In this document: positions 37,401-49,400 of the stretch, piece by piece
Position numbering within the stretch: position 1 is the first letter of the stretch
Layout of the letters: each line of letters starts with the position of its first letter
From: Schistosoma mansoni
Lineage: Eukaryota; Platyhelminthes; Trematoda; Strigeidida; Schistosomatidae
Direction: 5' to 3'
Length of the DNA: 64,000 bases
Assembly (NCBI RefSeq): GCF_000237925.1
Contig: NC_031502.1
Span: 22,008,909 to 22,072,908, forward strand
The notes under the pieces: generated by a model
Databases searched by the model: none
What the model saw: only the letters and a program-made list of their open reading frames with translations
Told to the model about the DNA's origin: nothing
Position numbers and translations under genes: made by a program

Positions 37401-40400
37401 CATCGAACTCTGTCCTGAGCAATTCTTTCCAGTAGCTATTCATTCTCGATGCAATGTGTTCATTAATATCCCTCTCTTCCGTTTCCCTTCAGGATTCCAA
37501 GTAAGGGCCTGCCTCAGGATACAGTTTGATGATGTCCGCAATGTATGTCCTATCTATTCATGAGTAGCTAGACTTAACTATTCTTTAATCGTTAATGACC
37601 ACAAAGTCAGAACAACTCATTTACTAATTACACGTTCTTGTACTCATCTTCGAGCCACAATGTTATTCTATCTGACTGTGCGAATAAGAATAGATAGAGA
37701 GGAGCTAAAAATTGTAACGGATTGTTCAGTTATGAAAACGGGTAGAATATTTACGGTATCTGGTAGATCATTCCAGAATTATGATTATCAGAGAGAGTTT
37801 TTGACGGCTCCGTAAAAACATTGCTAAACAAGCAATAAGTACTATGAGCTGATGGTAAGTGTGGTTTTGAGAGACAGATACACTCTCAAGTACACATAAG
37901 ATTGATAGAAATGACTTAACAAAATGGCTTTTTCAAAGTATAATGAAATTCAAGATTCCAGTGAGAACCATATATCTACAATGGTAAATGTATAGCGTTT
38001 CTGAATTGAAGAGAGTGGTATAATTTAATCATTTTAAGCAATCAATTTGTAGCTGCAATTTCACGCGAAATATGTTGTAATTGAATTTACGTATAATCAA
38101 CATATTACCTCACAACTTCCTATTTAATATATTACTCATAAGATATAACTATACATTTAACGCAATAGAGTGGGTGAGATTCATCAAGAACCTAGATCAA
38201 CCCTAAAACAATTGAAAGCACCAGAGAAACGGCCTACTGTTTGGTTCTTGTGAGGAACTTTTCAGTTGTTCCTAATCGAGACTATAAAATGTCGTTTTCC
38301 ATAATTTGTAAGTTTCAACTGATCTGTCTTCTATCTTCAGTAGCTTCATAATATAACAACCAATACCTTAGTACTTTTGAGAATATGAGTCCCTCCATAG
38401 TCCAAGTGAGGTACAGATATACAAAGCCATATGACTCTATGATCATTTTCAAAGTGCAGATATAAATGGATAATTTACAGACAATTCTTTACACATTGAC
38501 ATCAATCATAGAAATCCCACGCAGACTATTTAAATTACTATTCATTACTTATTTGATGACTATAAGTCTTGAGGATATTTTGGATCCAAACTTAAGATAT
38601 TTTGATTGCTTGCCTAGTAACTTATGTCGTTAAACAAAATTGAAACACTTACTTACTTACTTACGCCTGTTACTCCCAATGGAGCGTAGGCCGCCGACCA
38701 GCTTTCTCCAACCCACTCTGTCCTGGGCCTTCTTTTCTAGTTCTATCCATTTTTTGTTCATTCTTCTCATGTCTGTCTCTATTTCTCGGCGTAATGTGTT
38801 CTTAGGTCTTCCTCTTCTCCTTTAGCCTTCAGGATTCCATGTGAGGGCTTGTTTTGTGTGCCCAATCCCCTTCCAGCGCTTCTTCCTGATTTCTTCCTCC
38901 GCTGGAATCTGGTTTGTTGTCTCCCCCAGTAACTTGTTGCTGATAGTGTCTGACCAAAATTGAAACACTGAAAACTTTAAATTAACCATAATACCTGATA
39001 ATTTAAATTTATCAATGCATTTTACTGCTGTTTTTTTTAAAAAAAATCACTGCAGGCTAAAGATTGGAAATCAGCTGTAAGTATGTATCGTACAATTGAT
39101 CGATGGGAAGATGCTTATCGTGTTGCATCAAGTTGTACAGAACAACCGGAATTACGCAAACAAGTAGCTTATTTGTGGGCAAAACATTTAGGTGGTGAAT
39201 CAGCAGTACGTATGCTATTGATTATGCAACAGAACATTGTGCATTTGATTTTGCGTTTGAATTAGCTCAATCCGGTTCTTGCACTGAACGTTTACCTGAA
39301 GTTCATAATAAATATGCAATGTTCTTGGAAGATGAGGGAAAATTTACTGAAGCGTACTGAAGCGGAAGAACAGTTTATCAAGGTGATAAAATAAATTTCT
39401 TTATATATTTGTAATGTTAAATTAGAGCATAGTGACATGACAACTAAATTCGCGATGGCAACTTCAAGGCCACGGAGTATACCCAAACTAAAGATGCCTA
39501 CTGTATATAGATTTATGTGTAATTTTTGAGAAAAGGTAATTGTCTACAGACCATAAATTTGTCATAAACAGGCAAACGACTATGGATGCTTGTGAAGAAA
39601 ACCTAGAAAGAAGATAAAATGTGTAAGCTGGTGGTTGAAAGTAATCGATAGGAAGCTTTGCTCAACCTAGGTTTCGCGTCATTTAGTACTAGCCAGCAAG
39701 GGGTATATTTAATCTTTGGGGAGCTGATGCTCTCTGTCATTAAATTCACCAGGAAGCATCAATTCCCTCAAGATTACTGATACACGTTATTGACCAGTAC
39801 CAAATAGCAGGAAACCTAGGTTGAGCAAGATTTCCTATCGACTGTCTCAAACCACCACCCTGCATCTTAGCATAATGCACGCGATATTGAGTTACATAGA
39901 CTAGTTATCGCATTGCAACTTGATTGATAAAATTCTGTCTGCACTAAGAAGGACTCGACATACATGATGTTGGTCACCATACATCGATCAATCAGTTATA
40001 GATAAGAAGATCAAATTTGTTACCATAGTTTCAGTAATCGCTCGTTATTGTTACCATACCATAATTCAACTCGTAATTTTGTGGCTTAGATCTTAGAGTT
40101 CAGTTTATTTCATTTACAAGCTTGATACTGAGGGACTAAAAACTATAAAATTTATAGTCCCTCTTCAGTATCTTCCGTTATCATAAATGACTTCAACTAT
40201 TAATCTTTAGATTCCGAACCGATGACGCATATAGAGAACAATCTGATTGAAAGATATTTAGTGTATACTGTGAAATATTCCTAATTCACTAAGAAACTAA
40301 TATTCATGTGTACATAACCGACTGAAAAAAATAGTTAAGTAACTGATTATTTGTTTATTTGAACACAAATATTGGTACAAGGAAGCATCAGATAAATATG

Positions 40401-43400
40401 CGCCACACAAATCTCATTTGATTTGTGTGAGGGCTGTGATACTGTCTAGGTGCCCAAACTAAAGCAGGTGGGTTTCTTACGGTTTCACACCCGGAGCCTT
40501 TGACCTAAATATCTGATCCACAAGGCAGTGGAGCACCGTAAGGAGATGCAGTCCCATGGTAGCCGGTGACCAACGATTGATTCATACGCCATTCGTCCCC
40601 TCAGGGTACTGGAGCCCATGTGCACCATTGGTTTGGAATCAGAGTTTTCCAACTCCCCTAGCTGGACTTTCCGTGTCCACCAACCTGGTTAATGCGCCGG
40701 ACATTTGCTTTTCATCCTCTCAATTTCGTAAACAATAGTGATGCCACGAGAAGGCAGTGAGTAGGACTTCACTGGCAGAGGCTATAAACGCGTGGCCATA
40801 TGAGAGCATTTCGAGAGATAGAGGTGACTTTCCCCACTCTCGGCCATACCATGGCATTTGAGGGCCTAGTAACAGTTTGTAAAACAAAATCACGTTACAT
40901 AAATCCAACCTAAATCTCTGTATTGTAATTTTAAAGCACTTATTTAACATAAAACTGATCACTCTTTTGCATTATTAATTCGAACCTACAACTATAGAAA
41001 CTGATGAGAATTTATTATAACCAATGTTCTTCTTTCATAGATCTGTGTTGTAATGTAATTCAATTTTCATAACTTTATCTATTTATTAGGCAGGCAAACC
41101 TAGAGAAGCAGTACTTATGTATGTTCACAATCAAGACTGGGATTCAGCTGCACGTGTTGCTAGTGTACATGATCCAGATAGTATAAATGATGTGTTGCTT
41201 GGACAAGCTAGATTAGCATTTGGAGAAAAAGAATTTGCTCAAGCTGAAGCACTTCTCTTAAGAGCTCAACGTCCTGACATGGCAGTACGCGTATATCGTG
41301 AGGCGGGTATGTGGGAAGAAGCGATACGGGTAGCTGAAACTTATTTGCCTAATCGAGCTGAAGAGCTAAAGGCGAGTTTATATTAGTTCATTGGTAATTA
41401 ATGTTTTTTAGAGCTGAAGGGTTTCGGCTAATTTGTATATTAGTAACACAGGATAGTCAGGTTTGAAATGGTGATTTTTATGTTGTCATAGAATACAAAA
41501 TATAGCACTATCAGTCACTTAATAAGTGGATTGATAAGAGGTAGCCTTAAATATTAATTTAAGCGCTTCAATTATAAAACATCAAAACAGAAAGAGCAAA
41601 ACAATACTCAAGCACACAATTGTTGTGGAGTTCCAAAGTATTCTTCGGGGTCCAGAAAACTCGAGGAATCATTTTATCTGATCAGCGTAGTATAAAAGCT
41701 TCTCAAAACATCTATAAATTAAAGTCATGCGTCATGTTTCTGATTGGATGTTTACCTTTAATGCTGTCATATTTTGTATAGTTCAGAAACTTCCAGAATC
41801 CCAAGATCGTGTGTATCTTCATAAATACCATCGTCTTTCTGTGCGTAAAGTGTCCTTAGAGTAAAACGTTCTTTTCCCAATTCTTGCTTCTTCTCTTGTG
41901 TCCAAGTTTCCGCGTAGATCTTATCTGAGCTTATTAGGCGCAGCTAGGAAACAGGATCGTATGTTCTTTTGGAAGACTTATCAACAATGTATAAATGCCT
42001 ACTCGTCTTGACGCGAATTGACGCGAATTCATTAAGGATAGATCAATCAGGATTAAATTCTTGTTTGTTTGTAGGGGTTTTATTTTAATGAGAACTCTTG
42101 TTATAATTGATTCATCAGTGAATAAGCACTTCTGTTGTGTATGGATTTTTAAGTAGATTTGCATACGATCACCAATTTGTTTTTTCGGAATACCATTTCC
42201 ATTGTATGTGTGAAGTAACAGATTCCTCGATTAACTGGTCTCTATGCTTATCTAACAATAAGGGACATATTCAGGAGAAGTTGTGTTCCTCAAATGAAAG
42301 TTCAGAAGTTAAGCCAAAATACTTACTGAAAACAAAGCATACAACACTGTTTCATCAAGCCAGAATATCAGTTATGAAATGAAATAGATTCAGCAGTGTA
42401 TTTTGATATTAGGCCAAATGTGCAAAATAAACTGAAATTCTAAGAGTAGAGGTCAGAAAGATCACATGATGGAATAAAAACGATACCGCAAAAATTATTT
42501 TAAAAAAAGACCATTTCACCATCAAAATAAAAGTACAAATGAATAGAATATAAGGTTTATTGTTTCAAAGATATGATACACGTCAAAGAAACTAAGTCAT
42601 TAAAATATATGAAGAATGTCTAAACTACTGACTAGTTATAATAAGTAGCGTAGTGTAAATACATAAAATGTGTGAGTAGAGAAGTAGATGATAAACAGAT
42701 ACAGCTCTTATTGAAAACGTGATTTCTCATTATAGAATACCAGTTAAGTTTTAGGCATCAAATTTACATATTGTTTGAAATGATAGCTTTCCATATTTAA
42801 AACACGAAGTTCAGCGAAGGGATCTCTTGGGTTCGAATCTCGTGAGTGCGGGATCGTGGATGCGCACTGCTGAGGAGTCCCATACTAGGACGAAACGACC
42901 GTCCAGTACTTCCAGATTTTCTATGGTGGTCTAGCTTCAATTAACTCACGATTTCAACTTTGAAAAATACTGAAATCTCTACAAAACCCCTTCTGATAAT
43001 AATAATAATAGAATGGTAATAATAATAATACTAAGGCCATGGTAACGATAATGATAAGACGTACTTCTTTTGTACTCATAGTTCCGGTTTAAGCTCATGG
43101 ATGGTCAGAGCTTCGGCTATTTTTCTTAGAAGTTTGATACGAAAAAATCTAGGTAGATTTGAATGTGGGAATTATATACTCTTCATATTTAATAATAATA
43201 ATACATTTTAAACTCAAACAGGAAGAACTACGCGAAGAAAGAATGCATACAATCACGGGTGGACAAAGATTATCCAATCGTAAACAATCTACTGATCATC
43301 GTAAGACATCCGTTTCAACAATGAATGAATTAACAAATTCAATTACAAATAATTACTTTTTACAAGCAAAAAATTATGAATCCAATGGTGAATATTTACG

Positions 43401-46400
43401 TGCAGTTGAATCTTATTTAAAAATTACACCTAATACAAATGATTCAATTACACCAGAATTATGTGAACATGCATGGTTACATGCTACTAATTTAGCAGTG
43501 AAATTTTTACCAACTGAAAGTTCAGTTAAAGTTACTGAATTAGTAGCTTCACGTTTAGCATCCATTGAAGTAAGTAATTTATAATGAATATTATTGATTA
43601 AATTCACTTTTTATTATTGTTCGTTTAAATCTTCCCATTGATGTTTTTAGGACTGTAACTGGTCAGTCTCTAATTAGCATATGTGCATACTGTGCCTATT
43701 GCCTCAATATAACCTTAATTCACAAGCATGACAAGAAAAGATAGATAGTGGCTAACAGTGGAATCCAGTTTGACGCGCGTTTCGTCCTATTTGGGACTCG
43801 TCAGCTGGATGTACCTGCATCTCAGAGTTGATGTTCATTCTGGGACTCGAACCCAGTACCTTTCGCTTCAAACGCCATTGCGTTATCCACTCGACCACTG
43901 AGTCCTGATAGCCTTTTGCTTGTGCAATAATTAATTGCAGTCCTAAACATCAATGGGAAGATTCAAACAAACAATAGCAAGTGAATTTAAACTTTACCCC
44001 ATTGCGCAAGCAAGTGTCTATCAGGACTCAGTGATGGAGTAGATAACGCGATGGCGTTTGAAGCGAAAGGTACTTGGTTGGAGTCACAGAGTGAACATCA
44101 ACTCTGAGATGCAGGTACATTCAGCTATCGAGTCCCAAATAGGACGAAACGCGCGTCAAACTGGACTTCCCACTGCTAGCCACTATTCATCTTTGCTTAA
44201 TATTATTGAATATTTGAATAAGACTATAATTTATGGACGACTTTTGATGGACACTAATGTGACTTTCAGAAAATTCATCAACCTACTAGTATCTAAAGTG
44301 CGTTATAAATTAGTTGGGGTTATGAATTAGAGTTGAAGTTTTCATCACGAACTCATATTAACTATAATATCAAAATGCTATCTAGCCAGTTGAATGAATG
44401 AATTTTGAACCAGAACCTAAAATTCATTTATCTTAAATTTGATTGGTTCGCCCACAAATTATAGTTTCACCCTTATTTATACTGATTTATTTGAATCTAT
44501 AGAATAATAATTGTAAATATTGGGCGGTCGAAATAAGTTGTTGAATGATTATTCACATTAGATAAAATTGATGATATTTAAAGTAAAAACTAGTACAATT
44601 TCTACAAAACCCGATTCTAATAATAATCATCATGTGTTCACTAGTGACTAGCTTCAACTTGGATTTCCTGAAGTTCTAGTGAGAAGCCGTAACCAGCTGA
44701 GTTCAATCTGTGTCGAGTAGAAATAGGTATCTACTTCAGATAATGGATGAATGGTTGCGAAAAACAATGGACCGATTGAAGTTAGACATTAACACTGTTG
44801 GATGCCAGTTCAGGAGTTTGGAGGCTAAGTGTTCGCGTGCGAAACCGGAGGTCCTGGATTCAAGTTCCGCATACAGGATCGTGGGTGCGTACTTCTGATG
44901 AGTCCTATACTAGGACGAAGTGGCCGTCCAGTACTTTCAGGTTTTCAATGGTGGTCTAATTTTAATTGACTTATGAATTCAACTATTTAAAAAATGTGAA
45001 TGGTATGTAAATGACACTAAATACTTGATTGAATTTCTAACTTTTAATATTCCTGTTATCCAATAAGTACAACAGGAGATTTTAATTCAAGGTTATTTCT
45101 TACATTCATAATCTAATATATTTAATAGGAATAATATATTTGTAAAATCTCATCGAATAAATTTGAATTAAATCCAACGTTTCATCTCTCTTGGACCAGA
45201 TTGCCAGGCGAAACTTTGGATTTACTTCAAATTCATTCGCTGAGACTTTACAAATACATATTATTCCTATTTAATGTCTTACAAACACTCGGCGCCCAAA
45301 TACTGTGAAACTATTCGCTTTAATTTAGACGATAGTTCTTGTATATCTAATATATTTGTTTATATAATCAAAGTTAAAATCTATATTTAAGCCATTCTAA
45401 AGGCTAAAATAAGAAAGAATTTTTGGAATAGTCTAATCAGTTTAGGAAAGAGTATAGAAATTACTCATGAATAGATTGTATCAAATCTACTCAGAATACT
45501 GGTTGTTTCTTCTTATGCAATCTTGCCAGTATGTTCTTTCATTATCAATTTACATAAAGGAAAAATTTGCACTTTTTGTCACTGTTAATCAATAAAATAT
45601 GTACTAGTCCGTCAGCAGATAAGATCTAAGATTCATCAATGATAATATATTTGTTGAAGTCTAACAACATATATGGTGCTTTTGATTGATTTGTTAATGA
45701 TATCGTTAGAAGTTGACTATCAAAATAGTTTAACTGATGGTAAAATGAAATATTCAAAAGTATTCGCAATAAACCAAATGTTCTTTTAGTAAAACCAAAT
45801 GAATATAAACTGTGAGCGTTTTGGTAATGGTGAACTCTCTGCAATACATAATTTAAATGTCAAACTATTAATGTTATTCACAATATTCATCTAGACAGTC
45901 AGTAAAAAGCAACATCGAATTGCTACATCACATCAGTACGACAAGGTGAAATCAACACGATGAACACCGAAGTAGCAGTCAGTCAATCATAATATAGAAC
46001 TTCGTACGCACGTACATCAGTTCCAGTTGCCATACCACATTAACACACAGATGCAGTTGTCGATTCAAATCTCATAGTGGTAGAAGTAGTAAGAGTATAA
46101 GCATTATGTGAAAGATTAGGGTTTGAAGATGTTATTCAAGAAGCATAATCCATTGAAATAAATTTGAAAAGAGAAAAAAGATAGACACATGAAGAATTCA
46201 GAAGATTAGAATTTGGTAGAACACAAAGAGTGGATGCACCTTCACCATTGCAAACGATTTTGAGCCATGTCATTCAGGGTCTCTAACCATCGATTGCTAT
46301 CATCTCGCGAATCCCAACCAGTAGTCTACACTTACCAACATGGCTCAATCCACTTGTCAGTGACTTCATGGATTTGTACCACGTTTTGGTCTGGCCGCCC

Positions 46401-49400
46401 TTAGCTTTCTTCCAACCTACTCCTACATCATAAAACATTGCAGGTCGGGGCAGTCGAAGGTTGGGCATACGTAACACGTGTCCCAGCCATCTCAACTGGT
46501 GAAGTTTCACTACTTCATCAATCGATTTGACATCCTTACCTAGTACCCGTATCCTAACAACTGAATTACTTACTCGGTGGTCCCAGGATATACGAGCAAT
46601 ACATCGAAAACACCTATGATCGAATACTAATAGCCTACAAATATCCTTTACTCTTATCGGCCATGTTTCACTGCCATACAGTAGAACGGAACGAACTGCT
46701 GCACAGTAAACCCGTCCTTTGGTTAGTAGACGGATATCTCGCCTACGTCATAAATTACGCAAGTTGGCGAAAGCTAGACAAGCCTTTTGTATCCGTTCTG
46801 AGATTTCGTCACACACCAGACCACAAGGGCTGATAAGACTTCCAAGATAAGTGAAGCGGTCAAGACGCGGTCAACACCGAAGTAGCACAAGTTTTTGTAT
46901 CACTGGTAATAAAAAAATACTAATCATAGTGAAAATAATTTGACAAGAAAGTGTAAATTTGTGCAATATAATAAATTTTAACTGAGGATCTACAGACAGA
47001 CAAAAAGTAAATGTATATACATCATTGTAATCGACCTTAATTCATGCATTGTAATATTTGCATGAATCCCATGGATATGATCTATGCTTACCAGATATAT
47101 TATTCAAAAAAAATACATGACTAAGTAATAAGAAAGACAAATATAGGTTTGTTTGGCCATCGTAGACTAGATGATACACTACAAACAGAATATACTACTT
47201 TTTTATATCAGTAGACTGGATGGTTTTAACAACTTCAAAAAAAAAGAAATTATCAATGAATTAGTCAATCATCTTATATGAGGCCAATTTACTAAATACT
47301 GCATGGCCAAAATTTTAACTAGATAAACTTGTAACCCATTTACTAAGTATGCGTTTATGAACTCAGTTTTGTGCCACATTCTTTTGAGTGCAATGGACGT
47401 AATGATACTACATACCTGCGCAAAACGATGTTCGAAGGCTATTTGAAAAAGCTGCTAATTCACACCATTAGTATTATGATAATTCATAACATATTCATAC
47501 CTTATCATTAAATAACTATAGTCTTCCTAGAATAGACAGGATGTGGCTAGTACGGGAATCCAAGATACATCTCTCGTCCTGTTTAGGACACATCGGCTGG
47601 ATGTATCCGGATCCGAGCTGATGTTTACTTCATGACTTGAACTCAATACTTTTCACTTTAGACTTCAACGTATGATTCATTTAGCTGCTGAGTCCATGAT
47701 GTCATTCACTCGTTCAACGGTACTCTATAGGTACATTCAACTGATGAGTCCTACATGGGATGAAAAGTGCGTCTTAATTTTAACTGCTAGCCATATTCCA
47801 TCTATTTTTATATAGAATTGTATCATGATTACTATACAGAAGCAATCAGTACACGATGCACATATACCAACAAAGATTAATCAAATTTCAGTCAAATTAT
47901 CAAAAACGAGATAAACCAAACCATTACAAAATTGGATGCCGGCTTAGTGGTCTATCGGTTAAGTGCTCTGGGGCGAGACCGGTAGGTCCTGGGTTCGAAT
48001 TTCATGAGTGCGGGATCGTGGATGCGCACTGCTGAGGAGTCCCATAAAAGGACGAAACGGCTGTTCAGTTCTTCCAGGTTTTCCATAGTGGTCTAGCTTT
48101 AATTAACTCATAATTTTAACTATGAAAATACTGAAATCTCCACAAAATCCCCTCTGATCCATTACAAAATAATTCAATCTAATCTTCATTTTCATTTTTT
48201 TTGTTTACAAAATTTTAGCGCCATACTTTAGCTGGTGAATTACTTTTAAGTATTGATAAAATACACAAAGCTATTGATGCATTTATTGCTGGAGAGAATT
48301 GGTCAAAAGCTAAATGTGTAGCACGTGAATTAGAACCACGTTTAGAAGCATATGTTGAAGCAAAATATAAAGAAGCATTAAAAGTAAGTTATTAGCAATA
48401 TCATCTCTCGATCATAGTTCAAATAATATTGTTTTTTAACTGAAGGTTGCAGATATTAGTTAGAATTCACAATGTATGTAACCTATTAACCCAGTCAAAT
48501 TCGAAGTAAGAACACTTACTTAATAATGATTAGGAGTTTTTCAACAATGAATCAATAAAAGAACAATAAATTGCTAACCATGGTACTAACTAACTTGTGA
48601 GTTGAGTCATTGTGGTATGTATATAGAAAGAAATTGTTTACGCTAATTCCTCACTTCTCCGTAACTAATGTTGTGTTCGGTGATCTTAAATAGTGATCGA
48701 AAGGACGAAAAGTGAATACCCGGCGCTTTAACCGGGTTGGTGGACACTGCGAGTCCACCAAGGGGAGTTGGAAAACCCTCATTCCAAACCAATGGTGCAC
48801 ATGGACTCCAGTATCATGAGGAAACAAATGGCGTATGAATCAGTCGTTGGTCACCGGCTATCATGGGACTGCATCTCCTCACGATGCTCCACTGCCTTGT
48901 GGATCAGATCTTTAGGTCAAAGGCTCCGAGTGTGGCCCCCTAAGAAAACCATCTGCTTCAGTTTTGGGCATCTGAGCAGTATCACAGCCCTCACGCAAAT
49001 CGAATGAGATTTGTGCGGCGCATATATATCTGGTGCTTCCTTGTACCAATATTTATGTGTTTAAATAAAATAAAAATAGTGATCGGAATCTGACTATCAA
49101 AATGAATCTTGTTTCAAGTTACTAAACATAGTGCTGAGTTTTGTTTTAGATACTGATCATATTTAATAAATAAATAAACTTTCTAGACTAGTTCTCTCTT
49201 TATAGACCTACTGCTGGCAAGTAATTTTTAATAATATAAGTAGGTTAGATGAAGTTCGAGTCCTGGTGCGTATATTAACTATGAGATGCATGTACATTTA
49301 GATAACAAGGCCAACATAGAACGAATTGCGCGTCCTGGATTTTGCTGCTAGCCACCATTGATCTCTATTTAAAATCCTTATGACTTACTGGTAATATCGA

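Noticed and set aside
39200-39270. Micro-intron in IFT172 exon 6 to explain the frame change
   Set aside because: The only nearby GT...AG pair removes 27 bases, a multiple of three, so it neither restores the frame nor recovers the missing conserved residues.
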